DNA from: Planctomycetota bacterium
Lineage (GTDB): Bacteria > Planctomycetota > Phycisphaerae > UBA1845
Assembly (NCBI GenBank): GCA_029558835.1
Contig: JAKQDH010000098.1
Location: 55,615 to 119,614, forward strand
Reading direction: 5' to 3'
Length of the DNA stretch: 64,000 nucleotides
Shown here: one piece after another, positions 7,962 through 15,955 of the stretch
Layout of the letters: each line of letters opens with the position of its first letter
Position numbering within the stretch: position 1 is the stretch's first letter
Program-made: the position numbers and the translations under genes
Notes under the pieces: model-generated
Database searches by the model: none
What the model saw: only the letters and a program-made list of their open reading frames with translations
What the model was told of the DNA's origin: nothing

Positions 7962-9332
7962 CTACGGCTTCTCCAGAATCGCGCAGGTCACGTGGCTGCC
8001 GGTGCCGGCGTGGCTGATGGCGCAGCCGCGCTTGGGGTTCTTCGCCTGCAGGCTCTTCCAGTCGGCCGGCTTCTGCTTGCCGTAGCGCGTCCACATCTTC
8101 GGGTCGCCGTGGAACTTGTCGTACTTGCCCTGGAGCTGCCAGAGCAACTCCACCATCTGGAAGATGCCGGTGGCGCCGACGGCGTGCATGGTGCCGATGA
8201 GACCGCCGGAAAGATTCGTCGGCAGCTTGCCCTCGAAATAGGCCTCGCCGGAGTCGATGAACTCGCGCCCGCGGCCATACGGTCGCAGGCCGATGTCCTC
8301 ATACGTCTGCACGTCGCTGATGGTGAACGCATCGTGCGTCTCCAGCAGGTCGAGGTCCTCCACCGGGTCCTTGATGCCGGCCATGTGGTACGCCAGGTAG
8401 GCGGCCATCCGCGCCGCCAGGAATGAGCTGAACCCCGGCCAGTCCTGCCGATGCTTGCCAAAGTAATCCTTGTACGTTGCCTCGGTCTCATTGGGCAACA
8501 GCAGGATGGGCATGTGTCGGCGGTCGGCGGTGCGCAGCGTGTGCGAGCCGCCGCAAATGGCCTTCAGTTGGACCGGCTTGTCGGTGAGCTTGTGGGCCGT
8601 CTCCTCATCCGCCACGATCAGCACGGCCGCCCCCACGCTCATCACGCAACATTCCAGGAACGTCAGCGGGTGGGCGACGATCTCATTCTTGAGCACGTCC
8701 TCGACAGTGTACTTTCCCGGATTCTGCGAGAACGGCGAGTAGTACGCGTACAGGCGGTTCTTGACCGCGATGCGCGCCAGCGTCTCGTGCGGGACGTTGT
8801 TCTCATACTGGTAGCGTTGGGCCATCAGGGCGTAGTACGCGGCATACATCCAGCCCAATTCGCTCTCAAAGTCCTTGCACGCGGCCGAGGCGATGTAGCT
8901 GTTGCCCACCTTCGTGGTCACCTCGTCCATCCGCTCCCAGCCAACCACCGGGACACAGTCCGCATACCCAGAGGCCACCGCCTGGGCAGCCGCCAGGACC
9001 GCGGAGCCGCCTGTCGCTCCACCGGTCTTGACCTCGATGTTGCCCAGCGGGTCGAAGCCGAGGTAGTCGTGAATCTTGGCGGCCGCCAGAAGCTGGTCGC
9101 CGAAGTGGTCGGCGAACTGCGAGTAAACCACCCAGTTTACCATCCGCCGGAACTGCTCGGGATCGACCTTCAGGTCGTTCTCCTCGACCGCCATCCGGAG
9201 GGCCTCCGTGCAGAGCTGCGAGGTGTTCTTCTCCGGATGCTTCTTGCGGAAGTCGGTCAGCCCGCCGGCCACCACGTACACGGGCTTCTCAAAGCGTGGG
9301 ATACGCAGGTTTCCCGGTCCAAACTTGATCAT
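7962..9332 (-). CDS. Thiolase-superfamily protein lacking the nucleophilic cysteine (SCP2 type)
   Basis: The 456-aa protein has an SCP2-type thiolase layout: N-terminal nucleophile region at residues 100-110, LETHDAFTISDVQ in the second half, and GTMHAVGATGIFQMVELLWQ near the C-terminus, which keeps the catalytic histidine. Where thiolases have CASG, this protein reads GATG (residues 105-108), so the acyl-accepting cysteine is missing. The SCP2-type steroid aldolase Ltp2 also lacks this cysteine and works with a DUF35 partner, which is present here at 6463. A C-C lyase/aldolase or non-standard acyl transfer is therefore a reasonable inference, but the substrate is unknown. AAAGGTGATG precedes the ATG at 9332. 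Confidence 0.85.
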   Translation of the reverse strand: MIKFGPGNLRIPRFEKPVYVVAGGLTDFRKKHPEKNTSQLCTEALRMAVEENDLKVDPEQFRRMVNWVVYSQFADHFGDQLLAAAKIHDYLGFDPLGNIEVKTGGATGGSAVLAAAQAVASGYADCVPVVGWERMDEVTTKVGNSYIASAACKDFESELGWMYAAYYALMAQRYQYENNVPHETLARIAVKNRLYAYYSPFSQNPGKYTVEDVLKNEIVAHPLTFLECCVMSVGAAVLIVADEETAHKLTDKPVQLKAICGGSHTLRTADRRHMPILLLPNETEATYKDYFGKHRQDWPGFSSFLAARMAAYLAYHMAGIKDPVEDLDLLETHDAFTISDVQTYEDIGLRPYGRGREFIDSGEAYFEGKLPTNLSGGLIGTMHAVGATGIFQMVELLWQLQGKYDKFHGDPKMWTRYGKQKPADWKSLQAKNPKRGCAISHAGTGSHVTCAILEKP

Positions 9333-9713
9333 GAGCCATCACCTTTCTTGCATCGACGACCACAACTCAGGATGCAGCGATCCACCGCCCGCCCCTGCGA
9401 GCTGATGGCTTGCTGCTGGGCCTGCATCGGGGGACACGACAGTCCTGCTCGTGGGGTCTCTATGCGCCCCCGTCGCCCCTCGTTGGACCGCGCCCCCTTC
9501 CGCCGCGCGAGCCCGCATCTTAGCGGCCTCGCGTCCCGGAGCAAGCCAGCAGGCTCCCGTGTGCCGGGCTCCCCTGTAGGGCGGCTTCCACCCGCCTGCG
9601 TAGCGGCAAGGGTTCCACCCGCCAACCGGAGCACACTTCGTATTCGCCAGGACTGCGGCGGGCAGAGCACGCCCTACCATGCTGGCGCCCCGCAGCGGCT
9701 GGCAGAGGCCGCC
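9333..9713. other. Repeat-bearing intergenic region between rmlC and the thiolase gene
   Basis: The region holds alternating short repeats around 9577-9712 (GGGCGGCTTCCACCCG and GGTTCCACCCGCC, then the unit GCCCTACCATGCTGGCGCCC). Open frames crossing it are proline/arginine-rich and look non-coding. The thiolase promoter should lie at its left end. Confidence 0.5.
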
Positions 9714-9730
9714 CTACCATGCTGGCGCCC
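9671..9730. repeat. Direct repeat of a 20-bp unit, overlapping the end of rmlC
   Basis: The unit GCCCTACCATGCTGGCGCCC occurs at 9671-9690 and again, identical, at 9711-9730, separated by 20 bp rich in GGC. The second copy supplies the stop codon and last residues (RRAPAW) of the minus-strand rmlC. Confidence 0.9.
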
Positions 9731-10262
9731 GACGGTAACTCGCCAAGCTCGGGTTCTGCTGATCGCGGGGGCTGACGATCGGGTCGCGCACCGGCCAGGG
9801 GAGAGCCAGCTCCGGCTCAGCCCAATGAACGCCCGCCTCCGTCGCGGGATCGTGGTAGGCGCTGCACTTGTAGATCACGTCCGCCAGGTCGCTCAGCACC
9901 GCAAACCCGTGGGCGAACCCCACCGGGATGAAGAGCTGATGGCTATTCTCCTCGCTCAGCTCGAACGCCTCCCACTTCCCGAACGTCGGCGACTGCGACC
10001 GCAGATCGACGGCCACGTCCCAGATCGCTCCCCGCACGCAGTTGATGAGCTTCGCCTGGGCGGACGGCGGGCGCTGGTAGTGCAGGCCGCGAACCACCCC
10101 ACGGACGGATCGACTCCAGTTGTCCTGCACGAACGTGCAGTCTATCCCTTCCTCGGCCAGCCGGCAGGCCTGGAAGACCTCGCAAAGGTGGCCCCGCGCG
10201 TCGCGGTGCAGCACGGGAACCAAGCGCAACAGTCCCGGCAGTTTGGTCGTTTGGACCTCCAT
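9714..10262 (-). CDS. rmlC: dTDP-4-dehydrorhamnose 3,5-epimerase
   Basis: The 182-aa protein is a full-length RmlC cupin that epimerises dTDP-4-keto-6-deoxyglucose at C3 and C5 in dTDP-L-rhamnose synthesis. Diagnostic segments are DARGHLCEVFQ, FVQDNWSRSVRGVVRGLHYQ with the catalytic histidine, VWDVAVDLR-like IWDVAVDLRSQSPTFGKW, and PVGFAHGFAVLSD, then YKCSAYHDP with the acid/base tyrosine. GCAGGAGCG lies just before the ATG at 10262. The other rml genes are not in this window, so this gene stands alone. Its last residues (RRAPAW) are encoded by one copy of a 20-bp direct repeat, suggesting the repeat replaced or extended the original 3' end. Confidence 0.93.
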   Translation of the reverse strand: MEVQTTKLPGLLRLVPVLHRDARGHLCEVFQACRLAEEGIDCTFVQDNWSRSVRGVVRGLHYQRPPSAQAKLINCVRGAIWDVAVDLRSQSPTFGKWEAFELSEENSHQLFIPVGFAHGFAVLSDLADVIYKCSAYHDPATEAGVHWAEPELALPWPVRDPIVSPRDQQNPSLASYRRAPAW

Positions 10263-10686
10263 GAGCGCTCCTGCACGTCCGCCGCCTTCGAGCCCGGACT
10301 TAGAGCCGCTGGTATACCCGCTCCGGCGGCTTGCCTACCTTCTCAGACAGCCACGCGAAGATCAAGAGGACGCCCACGCTGAGGCCAATGGGTCCCCAGA
10401 ATCACGCGGCGGCCGCAAGCGGGGCCGGCGGTATTGCGGCTTGTCTGCCCGGCGCCGCGTCAAGACCGTCCACGTCGGCCGCGGGGGGCCGACGCTACGG
10501 GCCCGTCAGAACGCTGCTGCGAAGCGTGCGGGCCGAAGGTACCCGCCTCGTCTTGCCGCGTCTACCTATTGTGTCGCACGCACGGAAACCACGCGAAGCC
10601 GCCGACCACCGCGGTCTGCCCGATGGCGTGCGTTCGACCGCGGCCATCGGTATGATGTCCCCCCAACAGGGCAGGAGCACCCGACC
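10263..10686. other. Intergenic region with family B repeat
   Basis: This gap lies between the divergent rmlC and TerB-like genes. It contains a family B repeat at 10470-10500 and otherwise GC-rich sequence without a credible gene. The TerB-like promoter must be in its right half. Confidence 0.5.
10470..10500 (+). repeat. Family B repeat, copy 1
   Basis: The sequence CCACGTCGGCCGCGGGGG followed by GCCGACGCTACGG has the inverted pair GTCGGCC / GGCCGAC. The same sequence occurs at 19912-19939, 48966-48992 and, inverted, at 61787-61815. When read in frame it gives HVGRGGPTL. Confidence 0.85.
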
Positions 10687-11085
10687 ATGAGCACGCTTCA
10701 GGACCGTGAGCTATTGCAGGCGATCGTCGTTTTGGCGGCGGCCGACGGGCATCTCTCCCGCAGTGAGTGGGGAGTGATCGAGGGGCTCGCCCAACGAGCC
10801 GGCGTGGGTACCGTGTCACTCCAGGCCATGGTCGCGCGTGCCCTCGAAGACCCCCAGGTGCGAGCCGACCTCTTCCAAACGGTCCAGAAGGACCGCGAGC
10901 ACTGCCTGAAGCTGCTCGTGGCCACCGCACGCATCGACGGTGCGATCAGTGCGCCGGAGCGCGGCCTGCTTGTGGACCTGGCGGGCATGCTGGGCGTGAC
11001 CGGTGAGCGCTTTGAGTGTATATATAAGGAGGGCATCGGGGCGGCCGACGCGCTGCGTACCCGCCGCGGCGCGGGGGGCGCGTAG
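10687..11085 (+). CDS. TerB-family (DUF533-like) protein
   Basis: The 132-aa protein is mostly helical and contains the TerB-type repeat pattern twice: LLQAIVVLAAADGHLSRSEW and LLVATARIDGAISAPERGLL. The ADGxLSxxE pattern is the family signature, found in tellurite-resistance TerB and in many proteins of unclear function. GGCAGGAGC lies upstream of the ATG at 10687. In-frame sequence upstream comes from intergenic repeats and was excluded. No other ter genes are nearby, so I would not infer tellurite resistance. Confidence 0.75.
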   Translation: MSTLQDRELLQAIVVLAAADGHLSRSEWGVIEGLAQRAGVGTVSLQAMVARALEDPQVRADLFQTVQKDREHCLKLLVATARIDGAISAPERGLLVDLAGMLGVTGERFECIYKEGIGAADALRTRRGAGGA

Positions 11086-11621
11086 CAGCCAGATGGAAGC
11101 ACGTGCCCACTATGCGGTTCAGCCGCGCGGAAACAGGTGGCGTCGAGGCCCGGGCGAGGTTCGCTCGCTCTCCGGGCGACATCAAGAGAAAGGGGAATGG
11201 TCCTACCCCCAGGGCCTGGAAGGCCCGGGCCACGCTCGTGCGACCTCCGGGCGAAGAGGACACTCGCTGTTCGCCCGGAGGGCGCACGGTGGTTGCCAGG
11301 GACTTCGAGTCCCTGGAAGGCGCCAGGCTCCCCTCCACCCTCTTGCTGCCGCCCGGAGGGCGGACGAAGGCTGCGGCGAACGTCGCCTGTGCGTCGAGTG
11401 CCTCGCGCGTGCTCGCTTGCCGCAGGCACACGAGTCTTCGTCGTCGGGTATACAAGCGCTGACCGCAGGCGTGGCCGCCATCAGGGCAAATGTTCAACAA
11501 CTAGTGATGAACGGTCGGCCCGCATTGGATACCGTGGAAACCGCTGCCTTTGAGGCCAGTTGCATCGGCCGCGCGGGACGGAGGCTACTTCTTCAACAGG
11601 AAGCCAAGGGGTTCAACTTCG
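11086..11621. repeat. GC-rich composite repeat region
   Basis: From about 11100 to 11450 the sequence alternates CCCGGGCGAGG, CTCCGGGCGA, GCCCGGAGGGCG and CCGCCCGGAGGGCGG motifs, giving several inverted pairs. A perfect hairpin with a 9-bp stem and a TCG loop lies at 11296-11316 (CCAGGGACT/AGTCCCTGG). Open frames on both strands read through but contain repeated PPGGRT/SPGG units and no domain, so I treat this as structured repeat DNA and not a gene. The upstream sequence of the decarboxylase gene is at its right end. Confidence 0.6.
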
Positions 11622-12284
11622 ATGCTGTGGGTCGCCAAAGAGGGTAGATACGAGGTCCTTACGGCCACCGTGGTGCTCGGCGCACTGGCGGTCGCTGCGA
11701 GCATGTGGTTCTGGCCGGCGGCTTTGCTGCCCGCGGTGGTCTGGCTGGCGGTGTTCTGGTTCTTTCGTGATCCCAAACGAGAGACCTCCGTGGCCGTCGG
11801 TGAGCTGTGTTCACCCGCCGACGGAACGGTGACCGACGTTACGCCCCTCGACCGCCACGAGGATATCGGGGGGCCGGCCGTTCGGGTGGGCATCTTCATG
11901 AGCCTCGTCAGCGTGCACGCGAATCGGGCTCCGTGCCCCGGCCGGGTACGCACGGTAGCGCACCGGCCGGGCGTGTTCCTCAACGCGCGCAGTGCCGATG
12001 CCGGTGGACGCAACGAGTCCAACGCCCTGCTGCTGGATCCGGACCCGCCCTTGCCGGGGCCCATCGAGGTGCGGCAGGTGGCGGGCGTGCTCGCCCGGCG
12101 GATCGTCTGCCACGTGGCTCCAGGTGACGTGGTAGCCGCCGGGTACCGCATCGGCTTCATCAAGTTCGGTTCGCGGGCGGAGCTGGTCATTCCGCGCCTG
12201 CCCGGAACCGAAGTCCTTGTGAAGGCGGGTGACCCGGTATTCGGGGGCCTGACCGTACTGGCCCGCCAGCCGGTCGCCAAGTAG
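11622..12284 (+). CDS. psd: Phosphatidylserine decarboxylase proenzyme (short type)
   Basis: The 220-aa protein begins MLWVAKEGRYEVLT, with AAGGGG about ten bases upstream. Residues about 15-45 give two membrane segments, then FWFFRDPKRE, CSPADGTVTDV, GIFMSLVSVHANRAP and a C-terminal FGSRAELVIPR. In this family cleavage at the Gly-Ser of LGST-like motifs creates the pyruvoyl group; here the motif is FGSR, keeping Gly-Ser. It makes phosphatidylethanolamine from phosphatidylserine at the membrane. The next gene, 11 bp downstream, is the serine phosphatidyltransferase, so the two form a phospholipid operon. Confidence 0.9.
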   Translation: MLWVAKEGRYEVLTATVVLGALAVAASMWFWPAALLPAVVWLAVFWFFRDPKRETSVAVGELCSPADGTVTDVTPLDRHEDIGGPAVRVGIFMSLVSVHANRAPCPGRVRTVAHRPGVFLNARSADAGGRNESNALLLDPDPPLPGPIEVRQVAGVLARRIVCHVAPGDVVAAGYRIGFIKFGSRAELVIPRLPGTEVLVKAGDPVFGGLTVLARQPVAK

Positions 12285-12295
12285 GAGTAACGGCC

Positions 12296-13240
12296 ATGCC
12301 GGTTCTTGCTCCCTTCCCTGCCGGCGATGTACCGCGCCGGCGACTGCGTCGGCTCAAGTCGATCGCGGTGCTGCCCACACTGTTTACGTTGGGCAACCTG
12401 CTGTGCGGGTTCGCGGCCATTCACTTCTCGTTGGTGGCGACGCGTTACGTTGACACCACGGAGGGGGGTGCACTGCCGCCGCCGCTGCTCGAGCGGATGC
12501 TGCCGACGTTCCTGGCCTGCGGGGCCGGTCTGATTATACTCGGCTTGGTGCTCGATTGCCTCGACGGGCTGGTCGCCCGCGCCACGCGGACAACGACGAA
12601 CTTCGGCGGGCAGCTTGACTCGCTGGCCGATGTGGTCACGTTCGGCGTGGCACCCGCGATACTCACGATCGCGTTTGTGATGAAGGAACTCGCGCGCGAG
12701 GCCATTCTGCCTTCACCGATTAGCGCGCACCTGCTGGGACGGGTGGCGTGGATTTGCGCGGGTATCTACGTGGCGCTGGCCGCGATCCGCCTGGCACGGT
12801 TTAACGTCGAGCACGCGGAGGTCGGCTTTGATCATCGGGTGTTTCGCGGCCTGCCCAGTCCGGCGGCGGCCGCGGTCGTGGCCGCGCTGATCATCCTCCA
12901 GGAAGCCCTGGGTCAGACCCCCAGGCAGGTCATCGCGTACATCCTGCCGTTTGTGGCCCTCGTCGTGGCGTTCCTGATGGTCAGTCGCATCCCCTACCGC
13001 CGCTTCCACCGTGTCTACCTGTTGGGCCGCAAGCCCGTGTACCAGGTCGTCGTGGTGCTGCTGGTGCTCGCGGTGTTCTGGACGTACAAGGCGCCGACGC
13101 TGGTAGCCATCGTCCTGTGGTACGCGGCCAGCGGGCCGATCGAGTTGCTGGTGCGGCGTCTGCGCGGGCAGTCGCGGGCGCCGGCGGTCGCGGCCCCAGA
13201 CGCGGACGAGGCGACGCAGCGCCCGGCCGAATCGGGCTGA
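12296..13240 (+). CDS. pssA: CDP-diacylglycerol-serine O-phosphatidyltransferase
   Basis: The 314-aa multi-pass membrane protein has the CDP-alcohol phosphotransferase signature DGLVARATRTTTNFGGQLDS extended by LAD (residues about 84-107), the D-x2-D-G-x2-A-R-x8-G-x3-D-x3-D motif that binds the metal and CDP-alcohol. Around seven hydrophobic segments are visible. It condenses CDP-diacylglycerol with serine to give phosphatidylserine, the substrate of the decarboxylase encoded just upstream. TAGGAG precedes the ATG. The C-terminal 30 residues are a hydrophilic alanine/proline-rich tail. Confidence 0.93.
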   Translation: MPVLAPFPAGDVPRRRLRRLKSIAVLPTLFTLGNLLCGFAAIHFSLVATRYVDTTEGGALPPPLLERMLPTFLACGAGLIILGLVLDCLDGLVARATRTTTNFGGQLDSLADVVTFGVAPAILTIAFVMKELAREAILPSPISAHLLGRVAWICAGIYVALAAIRLARFNVEHAEVGFDHRVFRGLPSPAAAAVVAALIILQEALGQTPRQVIAYILPFVALVVAFLMVSRIPYRRFHRVYLLGRKPVYQVVVVLLVLAVFWTYKAPTLVAIVLWYAASGPIELLVRRLRGQSRAPAVAAPDADEATQRPAESG

Positions 13241-13364
13241 CCCCTTCTTCACGTGCCCTACCGCCCACCAGCCGCAGGCGGTACCATGCTCCGTGGAACG
13301 TCGGCCGTCGACCGGTCTGTCGTGCTCGACGGCCGTGGCGCTTTGTTGGTCAGTGAGTTGAAGC

Positions 13365-14882
13365 ATGGTCCCAACTACGACGAACACGGAGCCCCTGCGC
13401 GTCCGTTTCGCACCGTCGCCGACGGGGTACCTGCACATCGGCGGGGCCCGGACGGTGTTGTTCAACTGGCTGCTCGCCCGTAGGGCGGGCGGGACGTTCA
13501 TCCTGCGCATCGAGGACACCGACCAGACCCGCCACGTAGAGGATTCCGTCCAGAAGATTCTCGAGGACCTCCGCTGGCTGGGGTTGCACTGGGACGAGGG
13601 GCCGGAACTCGGCGGACCCTGCGGCCCCTACTTCCAGAGTGAGCGGTTGGACACCTACAACCGCTATCTGCAACAGCTTCTGGAATCGGGCCATGCCTAC
13701 TACGCCCTCGAGACGCAGGAGCAGTTGCAGGCGCTGCGTGCAACGGGCGAGCGCACGACCGGTGGCTTTCGCTATCGGCGCCCCGATCCCGTGCCGACGG
13801 TCGAGGAGGGTCTCGCGGCCCGGGCGGCCGGCCGGCAGATTGTCGTCCGCTTCAAGATGCCTGAAGAGGACATCGTCGTGAGCGACATCATCCTCGGCGA
13901 GGTGCGCTTGCCGGCCGAGCAACTCGAGGACTTTGTCCTGCAGAAAGGCGACGGCTTTCCGACGTACCATTTCGCGTGCGTCGTCGATGACGCCCTCATG
14001 CGGGTCACGCACGTGCTGCGCGGGCAGGAACACCTGATGAACACGCCCAAGCACGTGGCCTTGCAGCGGGCGCTGGGCTTTCCCACGCCGGTGTATGCGC
14101 ATCTGCCGGTGATCTTCAACCTCGACGGCTCCAAGATGAGCAAACGCGACAAGGAGAAGGCCCTGGCGCGCGGCGAGGCCCCACCGGAGATCGACGTGCA
14201 CGACTTCCGCGTGGCCGGCTACCTGCCTGAGGCGCTGGTCAACTTCATCTCGCTGCTCGGCTGGTCGCCGGGCGAGGACCGCGAGAAGCTCACCCTCGAT
14301 GAGACGGTGGCTCTGTTCAGCATCGACCGCGTCGGCAAGACCAACGCCCGCTTCGACCGGGAGAAGCTGCTGGCGTTCAACACGGACTGGGCCACACGCG
14401 TGACACCGCCGCGGTTGCTGGAGGCCCTCAGGGATTTTCTGGCGGTCAACCCCGATGTGCCGTCCGCCATGCGCGAGGCCGCAGAGGAGACACTCGCGGA
14501 AGTGCTGCGGGTCTGCACCGGGTTCCGGACGTTCCCCGACGTGATCCGCAAAGCCGGCTTCCTCTTCGTCCCCGACGAGGCCATCGTTTACGACGACAAG
14601 GCCGTCAAGAAGGTCCTCGCCAAGAACGAAGGCGAGGGCTACGCGGTGCTGCGTAAGCTGCTGCCCGCGCTCGCCGATTTGGCGGACTGGTCAGCCGCCG
14701 GCGTCGAGGCGTTCCTCCAGCACACATGTTCCGACAGAAACGTGCAGCTCGGTAAGATCGCCCAGCCGCTGCGCGTGGCCGTCAGTGGCACGACCATCAG
14801 CCCGTCGATCCATGAAACCTTGGCGCTGCTGGGTAAGGCGCGGACGATCACGCGTATAGAGCGGTGCTTACAGAGCGTCTGA
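13365..14882 (+). CDS. gltX: Glutamyl-tRNA synthetase
   Basis: The 505-aa class I synthetase has RFAPSPTGYLHIGGARTVLF (HIGH motif as HIGG), FILRIEDTDQTRH, GYFxHFACVVDDALMRVTHV-like sequence, VLRGQEHLMNTPKH, and SKMSKRDKEKAL (KMSKS motif as KMSKR). The C-terminal anticodon-binding domain is full length. It charges tRNA-Glu with glutamate. Since a separate glutaminyl-tRNA synthetase is encoded at 43253, it need not be non-discriminating. The ribosome site before the ATG at 13365 is weak. A 10-bp-stem hairpin lies about 57 bases after the stop. Confidence 0.96.
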   Translation: MVPTTTNTEPLRVRFAPSPTGYLHIGGARTVLFNWLLARRAGGTFILRIEDTDQTRHVEDSVQKILEDLRWLGLHWDEGPELGGPCGPYFQSERLDTYNRYLQQLLESGHAYYALETQEQLQALRATGERTTGGFRYRRPDPVPTVEEGLAARAAGRQIVVRFKMPEEDIVVSDIILGEVRLPAEQLEDFVLQKGDGFPTYHFACVVDDALMRVTHVLRGQEHLMNTPKHVALQRALGFPTPVYAHLPVIFNLDGSKMSKRDKEKALARGEAPPEIDVHDFRVAGYLPEALVNFISLLGWSPGEDREKLTLDETVALFSIDRVGKTNARFDREKLLAFNTDWATRVTPPRLLEALRDFLAVNPDVPSAMREAAEETLAEVLRVCTGFRTFPDVIRKAGFLFVPDEAIVYDDKAVKKVLAKNEGEGYAVLRKLLPALADLADWSAAGVEAFLQHTCSDRNVQLGKIAQPLRVAVSGTTISPSIHETLALLGKARTITRIERCLQSV

Positions 14883-14937
14883 TGGCACGTCTGTAAGAGG
14901 GCCGTTCAAAGAGGGCCGCGTAGGAGGGCCGTACGGA

Positions 14938-14980
14938 ACCCCTCTCCCTTGCAGGGAGAGGGGTAGGGGTGAGGGTCGAG
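14938..14980. repeat. Family C repeat/hairpin after gltX
   Basis: CCCCTCTCCC (14939-14948) and GGGAGAGGGG (14954-14963) form a perfect 10-bp stem with loop TTGCA, followed by TAGGGGTGAGGGTCGAG. Near-identical sequence occurs at 28817-28856 and, in part, at 36418-36451. No T-run follows, so terminator function is uncertain. Just upstream, three spaced copies of GAGGGCCG occur at 14897-14931. Confidence 0.75.
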
Positions 14981-15027
14981 GAGCCGGGGCCGCACGTCCG
15001 TGGGAGAAGCGTACCGACCCAGGCGTG

Positions 15028-15060
15028 CTGTCGCGGGGAAGCATGGCGCCGGTGCTGCGG
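15028..15060 (+). repeat. Family E repeat fragment
   Basis: GCTGTCGCGGGGAAGCATGG followed by CGCCGG matches the 28978-29003 element (GCTGTCGCGGGAAAGCATGG) with one mismatch. A further relative is at 60540-60570. Confidence 0.55.
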
Positions 15061-15114
15061 AATGCGCTGAGTGCATGCAGACCCATGTCGCCTGCGTGAC
15101 CCAACGCACACCGT

Positions 15115-15139
15115 ACCCCTCGCTTCCGCTCGGGCTCGA
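15115..15139 (-). repeat. Family D repeat, copy 1
   Basis: CCCCTCGCTTCCGCTCGGGC followed by TCG lies 33 bp before a zinc-ribbon gene. The same 23-25 bp unit is found at 15897-15921 before the next zinc-ribbon gene, and reversed at 48063-48089 inside the permease gene. Confidence 0.75.
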
Positions 15140-15172
15140 ATGGTGGCGGCCGCAGTGGTGGGAGAGACGATC

Positions 15173-15805
15173 ATGGCCGCGAAGCAGACCGGCTATCGCA
15201 TTGAGGACGCCCGCGGGCGCACGGTTCGCCAGCTTGACCCGGTCTCGCTGCTGGTGCGGCACTGCGAGCGGCCCATCGAGGTCGACACGCTGACCGCGAT
15301 CGTCGAGGAACTGGAGCCGGGGACGGCTAGGCTGCGACGCTGGATGATCGTGATCGTACCGGGCTTCATTCTGCTGGTGGTAGTCGGCGTCGCCGCGCTC
15401 TACTGGGTCGAGGACGCCGGCGGGCGGGCAGACCTGATCAGCACGTTGCTCAACCCCGCGATCTCGGTGCCGGGCTTGATTGCCGGCGTTTTCACGCCGT
15501 GGTTCGCCGCCCGGCAGGCGCGGGCGCAGCGCATCCGCTTCGCCATGCTCAAGCATCGCCGGTGCCCGCATTGCGGGTATGACCTGCGCGGTTCATACCC
15601 TGACCCGAGCGACGCGGCCACGGTCTGCCCCGAGTGTGGTTGTGCCTGGCTGATTGACGACGAGGCGCTGGCAAAGGGCCTCGCGGCGGCGCTACCCTTT
15701 GGCGGGCAGCCGCGCAGCAGGCGAAGCGTTGCGTTGGTCATGGGACTGTTGGTAGGACTGACGTTGCTGGCGGTACTGGGGACTATCGTGTTCATGATGA
15801 GGTAA
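15173..15805 (+). CDS. Zinc-ribbon membrane protein (CPHCGYDLRG type)
   Basis: The 210-aa protein has two hydrophobic segments near residues 60-85 and 95-115, then a cytoplasmic or periplasmic zinc ribbon CPHCGYDLRG...CPECGC (residues about 137-165), and a third membrane segment at the C-terminus. The CPxCGYDLRG ribbon is widespread in planctomycetes of the Phycisphaerae type and its function is not known. GGGAGAG lies seven bases before the ATG at 15173, which favours this start. The next gene encodes a second protein of the same kind, so they look like a paralogous pair. Confidence 0.8.
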   Translation: MAAKQTGYRIEDARGRTVRQLDPVSLLVRHCERPIEVDTLTAIVEELEPGTARLRRWMIVIVPGFILLVVVGVAALYWVEDAGGRADLISTLLNPAISVPGLIAGVFTPWFAARQARAQRIRFAMLKHRRCPHCGYDLRGSYPDPSDAATVCPECGCAWLIDDEALAKGLAAALPFGGQPRSRRSVALVMGLLVGLTLLAVLGTIVFMMR

Positions 15806-15896
15806 CAGTGGGCAGCCCGGTCCTCCGTAGATGTGCCAACGCTGTGTCGACAGCGGTGTGAGCCGGTAGGTTGGGTCCGTGACTTGTCGCACGACT

Positions 15897-15921
15897 GCCC
15901 CTCGCTCCCGCTCGGGCTCGG
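15897..15921 (-). repeat. Family D repeat, copy 2
   Basis: CCCCTCGCTCCCGCTCGGGC followed by TCGG, ending 34 bp upstream of the second zinc-ribbon gene. It matches copy 1 except for one base. Confidence 0.75.
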
Positions 15922-15955
15922 AACGTGGTGGTTGTCTGCAACTGACGGTGAAGCG

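Noticed and set aside
6448..8085. A 545-codon plus-strand frame
   Set aside because: It runs antisense through the OB-fold and SUMF1-like genes and has no ribosome site or domain.
10687..11085. Tellurite-resistance operon
   Set aside because: Only a single TerB-like protein is present, without terC, terD or terZ genes nearby.
11103..11462. A 119-codon plus-strand frame
   Set aside because: Made of repeated PPGGRT/SPGG units from a GC-rich inverted-repeat block, with equally open frames on the other strand.
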